9,876 bases of DNA from an uncultured Litorilinea sp. (GCA_946885925.1 CAMPHP010000066.1:1-9876); one strand, 5' to 3'; numbered from the stretch's first letter, positions 1-6,524 are shown. The notes: generated by a model from the sequence alone, not told the origin. Numbers and translations are program-made.

Positions 1-551
1 CAGAGATAGGCATCACCGGGTTGGGAAGCCTTGGGCAGACCATACATGACGCCTTCATGGGTCAATGTATTGACGGCAGCGGGTAGCCACTCATCCTTCG
101 AGATGCCATGCGCTTCAAGCTGGTCATCTACCGCTGCAATGACACCCAGTTTGGAGAGGCGGGTGTGCAATGTCCAAACGTCGGAGGTGAACAGACAGTC
201 GGCAACTGTACCCGCAGAGGCCGACGTCAGGATTTTGGCGTCATATTCTTCGCCAGGAATTGGCACAAGTTCAATCTTGATGTTCGGGTTTTCTTCCATG
301 AACTTGGCGGGACGGCGCACATAGATAGCTGGCTCAGATTGATCACCACCGGCGCGCATGTTCAGGGTGAGCGTAATCGCCTCCTCACCTGGGGCGGCAG
401 CTTCACCCGCCTGGCTGGCTGGCGCGGCAGGTCCTGTCGCTGGCGCGCACGAAGCCAATAGTGGCAGCGCGCCAACCGACAAGCCAGTGGCGGCGACTGT
501 CCACAAGAACTTCCGGCGGCTTAACTTAACTTGGTTCGGCTTTTCCTGCAT
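1..551 (-). CDS. ABC transporter substrate-binding lipoprotein, N-terminal part (cut by window edge)
   Basis: The first 183 residues of an extracellular solute-binding protein of the sugar-transporter (UgpB/MalE-like) type. It would capture a solute outside the membrane and hand it to an ABC permease. The N-terminus has a twin-arginine-like stretch (SRRKFLW, residues 11-17), a hydrophobic core and a lipobox ending LLASC with the lipidated cysteine at 35, so the protein is probably exported and lipid-anchored. A low-complexity Ala/Pro/Gly linker follows, then a mature start of the ITLTLNMRAGG type and the segment FMEENPNIKIELVPIPGEEY, both typical of family 1 binding proteins. The ATG at 549-551 has AGGAGAG at 559-565, seven bases upstream. 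It differs clearly from the binding protein at 3091-4455, so this is a second transporter rather than a duplicate. The partner permeases should lie beyond position 1. Family assignment is secure; the substrate is unknown. Confidence 0.88.
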   Translation of the reverse strand, partial: MQEKPNQVKLSRRKFLWTVAATGLSVGALPLLASCAPATGPAAPASQAGEAAAPGEEAITLTLNMRAGGDQSEPAIYVRRPAKFMEENPNIKIELVPIPGEEYDAKILTSASAGTVADCLFTSDVWTLHTRLSKLGVIAAVDDQLEAHGISKDEWLPAAVNTLTHEGVMYGLPKASQPGDAYL

Positions 552-685
552 CTGAAATCTCTCCTTGACAAATGTGCTTCAACAAATGTGTTTAGCAAAC
601 AAAGAAGGTAAAGAACAAGGACATTACCGCCCAGCGTCATTCTGGCGGCTTGGTCCTGAGCAGCTCGGCCTTGGGTGGATGAACT

Positions 686-713
686 CTATGTCTAACGGTT
701 CGTTAAAGCATAG
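686..713. repeat. Dyad in leader of the second binding-protein gene
   Basis: TAACG at 693-697 and CGTTA at 701-705 form a perfect 5-bp inverted repeat around GTT. They are flanked by a second matching pair, CTATG (686-690) and CATAG (709-713), slightly off register. This looks like an operator for a dimeric regulator or a small RNA hairpin in the 5' leader of the gene at 1-551. A related TAACGTTCGT string lies at 889-898. Regulatory function is inferred. Confidence 0.35.
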
Positions 714-858
714 CCTCCCGCCCTTACTAGGGTTTGGTAGGAGTATATGGGAAGTGTTCTATAACGGACCTTTCAGAGTAAAGATATCGATGTTGGTTGG
801 GTTGGGGAGCAAGGTCAAAGAGTGAAACGAGGGCACAATGGCCTTACGAGACACAATA

Positions 859-890
859 TTCTTTTTTATGGGATTCTTTTTCTATGGGAT
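859..890. repeat. 16-bp imperfect tandem repeat, two copies
   Basis: Two adjacent 16-base units, 859-874 and 875-890, match at 13 positions. Both end in an identical TATGGGAT and begin with a T-rich tract. On the transcribed (minus) strand they read ATCCCATA followed by an A-rich tract, starting about 40 bases downstream of the predicted transcription start near 928. They could be paired regulator sites or slippage-derived sequence. Confidence 0.4.
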
Positions 891-934
891 AACGTTCGTC
901 TGGTTCGGGAAGCAAGATTGATGGTGATACCGAT

Positions 935-963
935 ACTATAATAAGTCAAGAGAGCCTTGTCAA
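935..963 (-). promoter_or_regulatory. Sigma70-like promoter for the second binding-protein gene
   Basis: On the minus strand, a consensus -35 TTGACA (958-963) is separated by exactly 17 bases from TATAGT (935-940), a five-of-six match to the -10 consensus. Transcription would start near 928, giving a leader of about 375 bases before the ATG at 551. The rest of the gap 552-1165 contains no convincing gene, only the dyad, the tandem repeat and the terminator candidate listed separately. Confidence 0.6.
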
Positions 964-1100
964 ATGAAAAAAAAGGACGAGTCAACCTAGCGACGTGCAC
1001 TGGTTGCATTGATGCCAGTGCAAAGTGAGAACCTGCGGCATGACAGAACAACGCATTTTGTCACCCTGTAAGGGTCTCTCTCTGCTCTGCTGCGTTGGAC

Positions 1101-1125
1101 AAAAGGTGTCTGCTGCATGGCAGAC
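1101..1125 (-). terminator. Candidate terminator of the dioxygenase/transporter operon
   Basis: On the minus strand, GTCTGC and GCAGAC (1120-1125 and 1108-1113) form a 6-bp stem with a 6-base loop, about 40 bases after the stop codon of the last permease gene. It is followed by ACC and then TTTT at 1101-1104. The U-tract is short and displaced from the stem, so this is a weak intrinsic terminator at best. It is well placed between the operon and the promoter at 935-963. A smaller hairpin, ACCCT-TAC-AGGGT (1063-1075), lies further on. Confidence 0.3.
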
Positions 1126-1165
1126 GCGGGTGGAAACCGGGATTATCCAAAACGATAAATACGCT

Positions 1166-2059
1166 TTACCCTTTAAGTCCTGAAAGACTGATACCACCGA
1201 TAATATAGCGTTGTCCTAAGAAAAAGATGAAGAGCAGGGGCAAGGTCGCGATCAACGAAGCAGCAAATACACGATCATAATAAAGGGAGTGCTCACCGCG
1301 AAAGAGCGCAATACCTACCGTAATCGGGTACAAGTTGTCCTTGGAGAGCACGACCAGGGGCCAGATAAAGCTCGACCACTCGCCAATAAAGGTGAATATC
1401 GCAATCGTCACCAACGCTGGCTGCGCCAAGGGAAGAATGATCTGGAAATAGATACGCAAGCGGTTACAGCCATCAATGCGCGCAGCGTCCTCCAATTCAA
1501 AGGGGATATTCATAAAAAACTGGCGCAACATAAAGATGCCATAGGCACTCGCAAAGCCAGGTATCACTACACCGGGGATCGTATTCGCCAGTCCCAGCGA
1601 CCAAACGATTAGGTAGGTGGGGATCAGCAACACAGAGTAAGGCAGCATCATCGTCGCCAAGACCCCTAGAAAGAGCACATCTCGACCAGGGAACTGGATA
1701 CGTGAAAAGGCGTAGGCAGCCAAAGAACCAATAAATGTCTGTACGACAACAACCACCGACGCATACAAGAGACTGTTACGCAGATAGATGCGAATCTGGC
1801 CCGTATCCCATGCGTACAGGATGGATTCCAGGCTAAATGTCTTGGGAATCAGGGAGTAGGGATCGGCAGCAAAACCCCGCGTGCCCTTGAATGCGTTGAC
1901 GACCAAATAGTAATAGGGGAACAACATGGCAAGTGCCAACAAACTCATAAGCAAATAGACAACCACAGCACCAGGCGAGATAGTCAACCTTGCCCGCTTT
2001 GTGCGCGGTTTTACTGTCCCTTGGGGTGATAGCTGAGTAAGTGTTCTCTGGCTCATCAT
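1166..2059 (-). CDS. Carbohydrate ABC transporter permease, MalG type
   Basis: A 297-residue inner-membrane permease of the CUT1 family, the second half of the transmembrane channel with the product of 2072-3013. A cytoplasmic tail rich in Lys/Arg is followed by about six membrane segments, the first near residues 30-55. The EAA loop that docks on the ATPase is clear at about 190-215 (EDAARIDGC, then IILPLAQPAL). The C-terminus ending in GGISLSGLKG is typical of MalG/UgpE-type permeases, so the gene appears complete. It starts 12 bases after the stop of the upstream permease gene, suggesting translational coupling; only a weak GGAA precedes the ATG. An ATG-ATG pair opens the gene, so the start could be one codon later. 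No ATPase gene follows, implying a shared MsmK/UgpC-like ATPase encoded elsewhere. The substrate is not determined by the sequence. Confidence 0.93.
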   Translation of the reverse strand: MMSQRTLTQLSPQGTVKPRTKRARLTISPGAVVVYLLMSLLALAMLFPYYYLVVNAFKGTRGFAADPYSLIPKTFSLESILYAWDTGQIRIYLRNSLLYASVVVVVQTFIGSLAAYAFSRIQFPGRDVLFLGVLATMMLPYSVLLIPTYLIVWSLGLANTIPGVVIPGFASAYGIFMLRQFFMNIPFELEDAARIDGCNRLRIYFQIILPLAQPALVTIAIFTFIGEWSSFIWPLVVLSKDNLYPITVGIALFRGEHSLYYDRVFAASLIATLPLLFIFFLGQRYIIGGISLSGLKG

Positions 2060-2071
2060 GTTTTTTCCGGG

Positions 2072-3013
2072 CTAGAAGATCTGTTCAGCACGCGTTGTAC
2101 GCAGTTGGATAGCGACCAGCACAAAGATCACAGCAAAGAGCAGCCAGGAGAGGGCAGAGGCATAGCCCATGCGGAAATATTGAAAACCCTGGCGAAAGAT
2201 TAGAAGCTGCATGCTGGTTGTGGCTGTCCCTGGACCGCCGAGCGTCATAATATAGATCTGTGTAAAGACCTGAAATGCGCCGATGGCAAGCGTTACGGTG
2301 ACAAACAGGGTCACATTACGCAACAGAGGAACCGTGATATAGCGTATCTCTTGCCACAAATTGGCCCCATCAACCTTGGCGGCATCGTAAAAATCGCGGG
2401 GAATATCTGCCAAACCAGCCAGATAGATCACGACATAGTAGCCGACATGTACCCAGATGCTCATCACGATCACAGAGGTCATGGAGGTCTTTGGCTCCAT
2501 CAGCCAGTTTGGGCCGCTGATGCCAATCCGTGAGAGCAATTGGTTGAACATTCCTTGCGGGCTGTACAGCCACACCCAGATCAGCGAAATGACCACCAAC
2601 GGTGTGATTGACGGTAGAAAGTAGATCGTACGGAAGATCCCTTTGCCATACGTAACCCGATGTCCAGCAAAGGCGAGCAAGAAAGCAAATATGGTGATGC
2701 CGGGAACCACACCGAGCGCGTAAAGCGCTGTGTTCAAGAGGGCAGTCCAGAAGAGTTCATCCTGGAAAAGCGCCTCCTTGTAGTTGCCCAAGCCGATGAA
2801 AGGCCCGCCCCGTGCAATAATGTCGTAGTCAAAGAAACTGAGATAGAGCGAGACGATGATCGAGATCACCGAAAAAACAATCAACAAAATGACTGCTGGC
2901 CCGACAAATAGATAGCCAGCGATCCATTTGCGCGGCTGTTGCCACAAAGGCTTTCGTCTGTTTACACCACTCGACTTGTCACCCGTTTTGCCAATCGCTA
3001 CTTGCTGATTCAC
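2072..3013 (-). CDS. Carbohydrate ABC transporter permease, MalF type
   Basis: A 313-residue inner-membrane permease of the CUT1 sugar family, predicted to pair with the MalG-type protein encoded just downstream. After a hydrophilic N-terminus (about 1-30), the first membrane helix is near 32-60. The FIGLGNYKEAL segment at 72-82 is typical of MalF/UgpA proteins. The EAA motif is at about 209-231 (YDAAKVDGA, ITVPLL), and the TLGGPGTAT periplasmic loop segment is at 257-265. The length is normal for the family. The start is a GTG at 3011-3013, supported by GAGGGG at 3021-3026, seven bases upstream. The gene lies 77 bases downstream of the binding-protein gene, across a strong hairpin, which may lower its expression relative to the binding protein. 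Confidence 0.93.
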   Translation of the reverse strand: MNQQVAIGKTGDKSSGVNRRKPLWQQPRKWIAGYLFVGPAVILLIVFSVISIIVSLYLSFFDYDIIARGGPFIGLGNYKEALFQDELFWTALLNTALYALGVVPGITIFAFLLAFAGHRVTYGKGIFRTIYFLPSITPLVVISLIWVWLYSPQGMFNQLLSRIGISGPNWLMEPKTSMTSVIVMSIWVHVGYYVVIYLAGLADIPRDFYDAAKVDGANLWQEIRYITVPLLRNVTLFVTVTLAIGAFQVFTQIYIMTLGGPGTATTSMQLLIFRQGFQYFRMGYASALSWLLFAVIFVLVAIQLRTTRAEQIF

Positions 3014-3033
3014 GGTCTTACCCCTCTGCTAAG

Positions 3034-3075
3034 GTGGGCTAGCCGCGTCTACCTGGATAGACGCAGCTAGCCCAC
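3034..3075 (-). promoter_or_regulatory. Strong intercistronic hairpin between binding protein and permeases
   Basis: Two 18-base arms (3034-3051 and 3058-3075) are inverted repeats separated by a 6-base loop. The only non-Watson-Crick position becomes a U-G pair in the minus-strand RNA. The stem begins 15 bases after the binding-protein stop codon and ends 8 bases before the GAGGGG site of the MalF gene. No U-tract follows, so it is unlikely to be a full terminator. By analogy with hairpins after MalE-type genes, it probably protects the upstream message from 3' decay and limits read-through, giving an excess of binding protein over permeases. That role is inferred. Confidence 0.75.
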
Positions 3076-3090
3076 GGCAACGCTCACAAA

Positions 3091-4455
3091 TTATGCGTTT
3101 GTACGCCGCGCAATCACTTCGTTGACTTTGCGTTCCGCTTCGTTCAACGCTTCCTGTGGATCCTTGCCGCCCGTTACGACCTGTTCCAGTTCGATGCCAA
3201 TCGCATCATTGGCTTCTGTAAAGAAGGGGAAGAATGGATAGACGCCACCGGCTTCCGCAGCAGCGATCATCACCTCTTTTTGTGGCGCTGTTTGCAGCAC
3301 TTCGGTCCATTTCTCGCTCTCAAAAATGGCCTTGTGGGGCGTGGTGCGCGTCGAAATCTCAAAGCGTGTGACGACGACAGGGGGTGTCGTACAATATTGC
3401 AGAAGATCCCATGCGGCATCGGGATTTGGTGTGCCCTTGGGCAAGACAAACATGTTTGACCAGGTTGTGCCAGCGCGACCGCTCCCCTGTGGCCCCTGGG
3501 GAATGATCACAAACCAGTACTCAAATTCTTCAGCCATTTGGTCCTGGAATTGGGCTGTAGACCATGTGCCAGCATGGATAATGGCCGCATTGCCCTGCAT
3601 AAATAATTGCTCATCCTGGCGGTCTGGAGAAATAGGGAAGGAGACATTGTACTCGTTCATCAGATCCAATTCCAACTGCAAGACCTGTAAACCCTGCTCA
3701 TTGTTAAAGGTGGCCTGGGAAATGGCTTCATCGTGCATGGCACCGCCATTACTGGTCAGCAATGAATTAAAGTATTGGATCTCGCGGAAGTTGGGAACCA
3801 GATAACCGGCCTGTGTAACTTCGTCCCCGTCACGGACGGTCAATGCCTGTGCCATTTCGATGAGGTCATCCCAAGTTTGCAGATCTGCACCCTGGGGATC
3901 AAAGCCTGCCGCTTCCAACAGTGTGCTATTGACGGCTAAGATCTCGGCATCTGGCCCCTCCCACGGCACGCCGTAGTAGTTACCATCCTTGGAGCGATAT
4001 GTATTCGTCGCCTCTCCATAGAATTGATCAGGGGCCAGTTCAGGCACGTTGGCAATGTAATCATCTAAGTCCAGCAAGACATCTCTATCATAGAATTCTC
4101 TGGCCCAAATGATCGAGGAATGCAGCAAATCGGGTGGCGTTCCAGCCGCGGAATCCGCTAGCACCTTCTGAATATACTCTGCACCAAATGGCACATTTTC
4201 ATATTCAATCGTGGCCGCGGTGTAATTGTCTGACAACCATTCATACCAGGCTGCGTCGCCCGCGGATTGCGCTGGTGCATGCCACGTACGGTAGCGTAGT
4301 GTCACTCCTTCGGCAGCAGTGCCTGCGTCCGCAGCGCTTTCGCCCGGTGCAGGCGGTGCAATTGGCGCGGTGCAAGACGCGAGGGCAACTGCTCCCGCTG
4401 TTAACCCAGCCAGCTTCAGAAACTGGCGACGATTCAATGCGTTCTGCTCTTTCAT
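3091..4455 (-). CDS. ABC transporter substrate-binding lipoprotein (sugar type)
   Basis: A complete 454-residue extracellular solute-binding protein of family 1 (UgpB-like), the receptor of the transporter whose permeases follow. The N-terminus has NRRQFLKLA (residues 8-16, twin-arginine-like), a hydrophobic stretch, and a lipobox LASC with cysteine 28 as the probable lipid anchor. A short Ala/Pro linker precedes the mature domain, which begins VTLRYRTWHAP. Family-typical segments include the NGGAMHDE stretch, the NAAIIHAGTW segment after FMQG, and WSNMFVLPKGTPNPDAAWDLL. The ATG has AAGGAGA at 4461-4467, five bases upstream. The length is normal. A 101-base gap separates it from the upstream dioxygenase gene; no clear promoter was found there, so co-transcription is likely. 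Pairing with two dioxygenases suggests a ligand that is oxidised after import, but the ligand cannot be named. Confidence 0.93.
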   Translation of the reverse strand: MKEQNALNRRQFLKLAGLTAGAVALASCTAPIAPPAPGESAADAGTAAEGVTLRYRTWHAPAQSAGDAAWYEWLSDNYTAATIEYENVPFGAEYIQKVLADSAAGTPPDLLHSSIIWAREFYDRDVLLDLDDYIANVPELAPDQFYGEATNTYRSKDGNYYGVPWEGPDAEILAVNSTLLEAAGFDPQGADLQTWDDLIEMAQALTVRDGDEVTQAGYLVPNFREIQYFNSLLTSNGGAMHDEAISQATFNNEQGLQVLQLELDLMNEYNVSFPISPDRQDEQLFMQGNAAIIHAGTWSTAQFQDQMAEEFEYWFVIIPQGPQGSGRAGTTWSNMFVLPKGTPNPDAAWDLLQYCTTPPVVVTRFEISTRTTPHKAIFESEKWTEVLQTAPQKEVMIAAAEAGGVYPFFPFFTEANDAIGIELEQVVTGGKDPQEALNEAERKVNEVIARRTNA

Positions 4456-4523
4456 CTGAGTCTCCTTGGCTCAAAGATAGGTACTACAAGAATAAAGCCA
4501 TGCACATATCCTAACTAGGTGGC

Positions 4524-4537
4524 AACTTCAGTTAACT
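4524..4537. repeat. Overlapping small dyads upstream of the binding-protein gene
   Basis: AGTTAACT (4530-4537) is a perfect palindrome and overlaps a second dyad, AACT-TC-AGTT (4524-4533). They lie about 70 bases upstream of the ATG at 4455, in the 101-base gap. They could be an operator for internal regulation, but no matching promoter was recognised. Confidence 0.2.
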
Positions 4538-4556
4538 CATGTCTGCAAGAACTTCC

Positions 4557-5279
4557 CTATACATTCACACTCTCGCCGCTCAGGACAATCGCTGTCTGCC
4601 AGACAGTGGAGCTATCCTTTAGGCTGGCATCCCGGTAGGTCGCAATGGCACACCAGCGATCTTTGCCACTGATGTTCGGGTACGAGTCATGCAATGTAAG
4701 GTCGTGAAAAAAGATAGCGTCACCGCGGCGCACTGGCAGCGGCACGACCGTATACTCTTTCAACTCATCTTCATCCACGCGGCGGTTGAAACCTGTTCCA
4801 TCATCAACGATCTTCATCTCAGCAAGCCGGTGATAGCTACCTGGGGCCATGCGCAGACAGCCATCCTCTACGTCGGCATCATCCAGCGCAATCCAAACCG
4901 AAATCTTGTTGGTCCCTTGCCAATAGACCCAATCCTGATGCCAGGGTGAGTTGAAGTTGGTTTTCTCGTTCTTGAAAACCGCCTTAACGCTTAAGAATTC
5001 AATATTGAGGCCAATCAATTGTTCAAGGATTCTTACCACCCTTGCGTCTTGTACCTTGCTGCTCGTATATGAATCCATCCTATGTGGCATCAACACGCAG
5101 ACGCCGGAAGGCTCATCTAGCTTGTGCTCCTCCGCTACTCGCTGCTTAAGGGCTTCCTTCCATTGCACTGCCTCGTCGTTGCTAAATAGGTTTGGCACGA
5201 CGATAAAGCCAGCCTCTTTGTACTGCATCACTTGTGCTTCGGTCAGGGAACCCGTTGTGCTATGCAAATGGTCGTTCAT
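4557..5279 (-). CDS. Phytanoyl-CoA dioxygenase (PhyH) family Fe(II)/2-oxoglutarate oxygenase
   Basis: A 240-residue cytoplasmic non-haem iron oxygenase of the PhyH family. Such enzymes hydroxylate a substrate using O2 and 2-oxoglutarate, releasing succinate and CO2. The N-terminus has the usual opening (LTEAQVMQYKEAGFIVVPNLF). The iron ligands are visible: the HxD motif in SPWHQDWVYW (His114, Asp116) and the distal histidine in LTLHDSYPNIS (His197). Arg208, in the following DRW segment, is the likely 2-oxoglutarate carboxylate ligand. WIALDDADVEDGCL and APGSYH are family landmarks. All key residues are intact. AAGGAG lies nine bases upstream of the ATG at 5277-5279. It sits between another PhyH gene (68 bases upstream) and the sugar-type transporter genes, so the substrate is probably the transported solute or its derivative. 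Family members also include ectoine and phosphonate hydroxylases, so the exact reaction is open. Confidence 0.9.
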   Translation of the reverse strand: MNDHLHSTTGSLTEAQVMQYKEAGFIVVPNLFSNDEAVQWKEALKQRVAEEHKLDEPSGVCVLMPHRMDSYTSSKVQDARVVRILEQLIGLNIEFLSVKAVFKNEKTNFNSPWHQDWVYWQGTNKISVWIALDDADVEDGCLRMAPGSYHRLAEMKIVDDGTGFNRRVDEDELKEYTVVPLPVRRGDAIFFHDLTLHDSYPNISGKDRWCAIATYRDASLKDSSTVWQTAIVLSGESVNV

Positions 5280-5299
5280 TGGCTAACGCTCCTTGCAAC

Positions 5300-5351
5300 T
5301 CTACTCTTCACTTCTACTCTTCACTTCTACCTTCGCTATTACCTTCGCTAC
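5300..5351. repeat. Purine-rich short tandem repeats between the two dioxygenase genes
   Basis: TCTACTCTTCACT occurs twice in perfect tandem (5300-5312, 5313-5325). A third partial unit runs straight into two 12-base units, TACCTTCGCTAT/C (5328-5339, 5340-5351). On the transcribed strand the block is almost pure purine, of the type GTAGAAGTGAAGA. It overlaps the stop codon of the upstream gene and fills most of the 68-base intercistronic gap before the AAGGAG site. Copy-number change here would alter gene spacing without touching either reading frame much. Confidence 0.75.
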
Positions 5352-6118
5352 CGTACACATCCGGGATATGTCTGTCCTTTTACATGGACATAGACTGGAC
5401 TTTCGCCTTCACCCGTATATTTGGATTGAGCCGACATATAGGAGAGGGCAATGGCACGACGCCATTTGTTGGACAAATTCGGCCCGGTGTAGTGGGGCAG
5501 CAGCGAATGGAAAAAAAGACCCCCACCCGCGCGAATTGGTGTCACAACCGTATCGGCCATATCGTAGTAGCGTTCGTCAATCACATAGTCATCGGTGACT
5601 GCTACATGGGGTAAAGGGCCTCGCTTATGATCGCCGGGGATAACAGCCATTGTGCCATTTTCAGGAGTAGCATCATCCAACGTAAACCAGCATGAGCAGA
5701 GCGTCATCGGTTCAATCGGCCAGTAAGGCGAATCTTGATGCATCCCCTTAATTGAACCGACCTCCGGTGGTTTTAGGAGCAGGCTGTTGCGAAACATCTT
5801 GATGTCCGGCCCTACAATCTGCTCTATGATGCTGACAATGTTTTCGTGCATGCCTAGTTTGTTGAAGAGGTCATCACTCTGGACCAGGGCATCAATCTTG
5901 CGAATGCCATCGCCAGGATGCGCGACCTTCAATTCTCCACGCTGGATGCGCGGTTCGACCTGTACCTTAATGCCATCCCAGGAACGACCGCCATGTGTGT
6001 ACTCGACGATACGTTGGCGTAAGGCATCGACTTCGCTAGCCGAGAGCAAACCCTCGACCACAACATAACCATCCCTATCGTATGCTTCCAATTGCTCATC
6101 TGTCAGTTGCATCGGCAT
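5348..6118 (-). CDS. Phytanoyl-CoA dioxygenase (PhyH) family oxygenase, first gene of operon
   Basis: A 256-residue cytoplasmic Fe(II)/2-oxoglutarate dioxygenase, divergent from the enzyme encoded next to it. It opens with LTDEQLEAYDRDGYVVVEGLL, a standard PhyH N-terminus. The HxD motif is in GMHQDSPYWP (His127, Asp129), the distal histidine is His209 in LLPHYTGPNLS, and Arg220 or Arg221 would bind 2-oxoglutarate. CSCWFTLDDATPENG and PGDHKRG are further family landmarks. I place the start at the ATG 6116-6118, because AAGGAG at 6125-6130 lies six bases upstream. A longer reading from a GTG at 6158-6160 would place that site inside the gene and has no site of its own. The gene appears complete. 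As first gene after the promoter at 6351-6379, it heads the operon with a second oxygenase and a transporter. Two oxygenases may act successively on one substrate; this is inferred. Confidence 0.9.
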   Translation of the reverse strand: MPMQLTDEQLEAYDRDGYVVVEGLLSASEVDALRQRIVEYTHGGRSWDGIKVQVEPRIQRGELKVAHPGDGIRKIDALVQSDDLFNKLGMHENIVSIIEQIVGPDIKMFRNSLLLKPPEVGSIKGMHQDSPYWPIEPMTLCSCWFTLDDATPENGTMAVIPGDHKRGPLPHVAVTDDYVIDERYYDMADTVVTPIRAGGGLFFHSLLPHYTGPNLSNKWRRAIALSYMSAQSKYTGEGESPVYVHVKGQTYPGCVR

Positions 6119-6124
6119 GAAAAG

Positions 6125-6130
6125 CTCCTT
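6125..6130 (-). promoter_or_regulatory. Ribosome binding site deciding the start of the first dioxygenase gene
   Basis: AAGGAG on the minus strand, six bases before the ATG at 6118. It favours this start over an in-frame GTG 42 bases further upstream. Confidence 0.75.
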
Positions 6131-6245
6131 GTTTTCCGCCAATTGTTTTGTAGATGCCACGTCCGGCGGATTGCAGGCCGGATTGTGGTTAATGTGGGGG
6201 CAAGAAAGGCAGCGGGCAACGTATGAGAAGACGTATGGATACTAC

Positions 6246-6328
6246 GTGAGAACGGTGAGAACGAGTAGTCAGTAGTGCAATTCTCGGCAGGGGCCGAGCT
6301 TCGAGTGATAAGGCTGTGGAGATACAGC
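6246..6328 (-). promoter_or_regulatory. Structured leader of the dioxygenase/transporter operon
   Basis: The leader between the predicted start near 6344 and the ATG at 6118 contains two hairpins. GCTGT-(6)-ACAGC lies at 6313-6328, and CTCGGC-(4)-GCCGAG at 6283-6298. There is also a perfect tandem pair of 9-base units, GTGAGAACG, at 6246-6254 and 6255-6263. Neither hairpin is followed by a U-tract on the minus strand, so attenuation by intrinsic termination is not evident. No known riboswitch was recognised. Function is unknown. Confidence 0.35.
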
Positions 6329-6350
6329 ACTTAGGTCACTCTACAATCCT

Positions 6351-6379
6351 ATTAAATACCCAGCCTGGCTGGCTGTCAA
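6351..6379 (-). promoter_or_regulatory. Sigma70-like promoter of the dioxygenase/transporter operon, with palindrome in spacer
   Basis: On the minus strand, a consensus -35 TTGACA (6374-6379) is separated by 17 bases from TTTAAT (6351-6356), a five-of-six -10 match. The predicted start is near 6344, giving a leader of about 225 bases. The spacer contains the palindrome CCAGC-CTG-GCTGG (6360-6372), well placed for a repressor that blocks polymerase. No regulator gene lies nearby. Confidence 0.55.
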
Positions 6380-6485
6380 TCTTCTATTTATTGTGCACAA
6401 AGTCATCAATTTCCACAGCTTAGTGCATATCAGAGGCTACGTGCTGTATTGTCTCACATATCTGTGGCTTCCAGGTCTCACCGGC

Positions 6486-6524
6486 AAACGTGCATCTCCT
6501 TTTCTTGGACTTGAATGCACGTTT
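6486..6524. repeat. 9-bp inverted repeat upstream of the tRNA promoter
   Basis: AAACGTGCA (6486-6494) and TGCACGTTT (6516-6524) are perfect inverted repeats separated by 21 bases. The pair lies immediately upstream of the extended -10 element of the tRNA gene. It could bind a regulator for the tRNA or act as a hairpin; neither is established. Confidence 0.45.

Noticed and set aside
565..825. Plus-strand open frame of 86 residues in the 600-base gap
   Set aside because: No ribosome binding site, no domain pattern, and it lies inside the probable leader of the minus-strand gene at 1-551.
859..890. CRISPR-like repeat
   Set aside because: Only two adjacent 16-base units without spacers, and no cas genes nearby.
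866..1197. Minus-strand open frames in the gap after the MalG gene
   Set aside because: They overlap the promoter at 935-963 and the candidate terminator, and have no coding character.
3034..3075. Reading the large hairpin as a Rho-independent terminator
   Set aside because: No U-tract follows the stem on either strand, and the permease genes immediately follow with a good ribosome binding site.
3326..3805. Plus-strand open frame of 159 residues
   Set aside because: It lies wholly opposite the binding-protein gene, has no family-like motifs and is rich in Cys, Trp and Arg as expected for an antisense shadow.
5234..5614. Plus-strand open frame of 126 residues across the dioxygenase junction
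   Set aside because: It overlaps both dioxygenase genes and the tandem repeat, lacks a ribosome binding site and shows no recognisable domain.
6158..6160. GTG start for the first dioxygenase gene, 14 codons upstream
   Set aside because: The clear AAGGAG lies between this GTG and the ATG at 6118, so translation from the ATG fits better.
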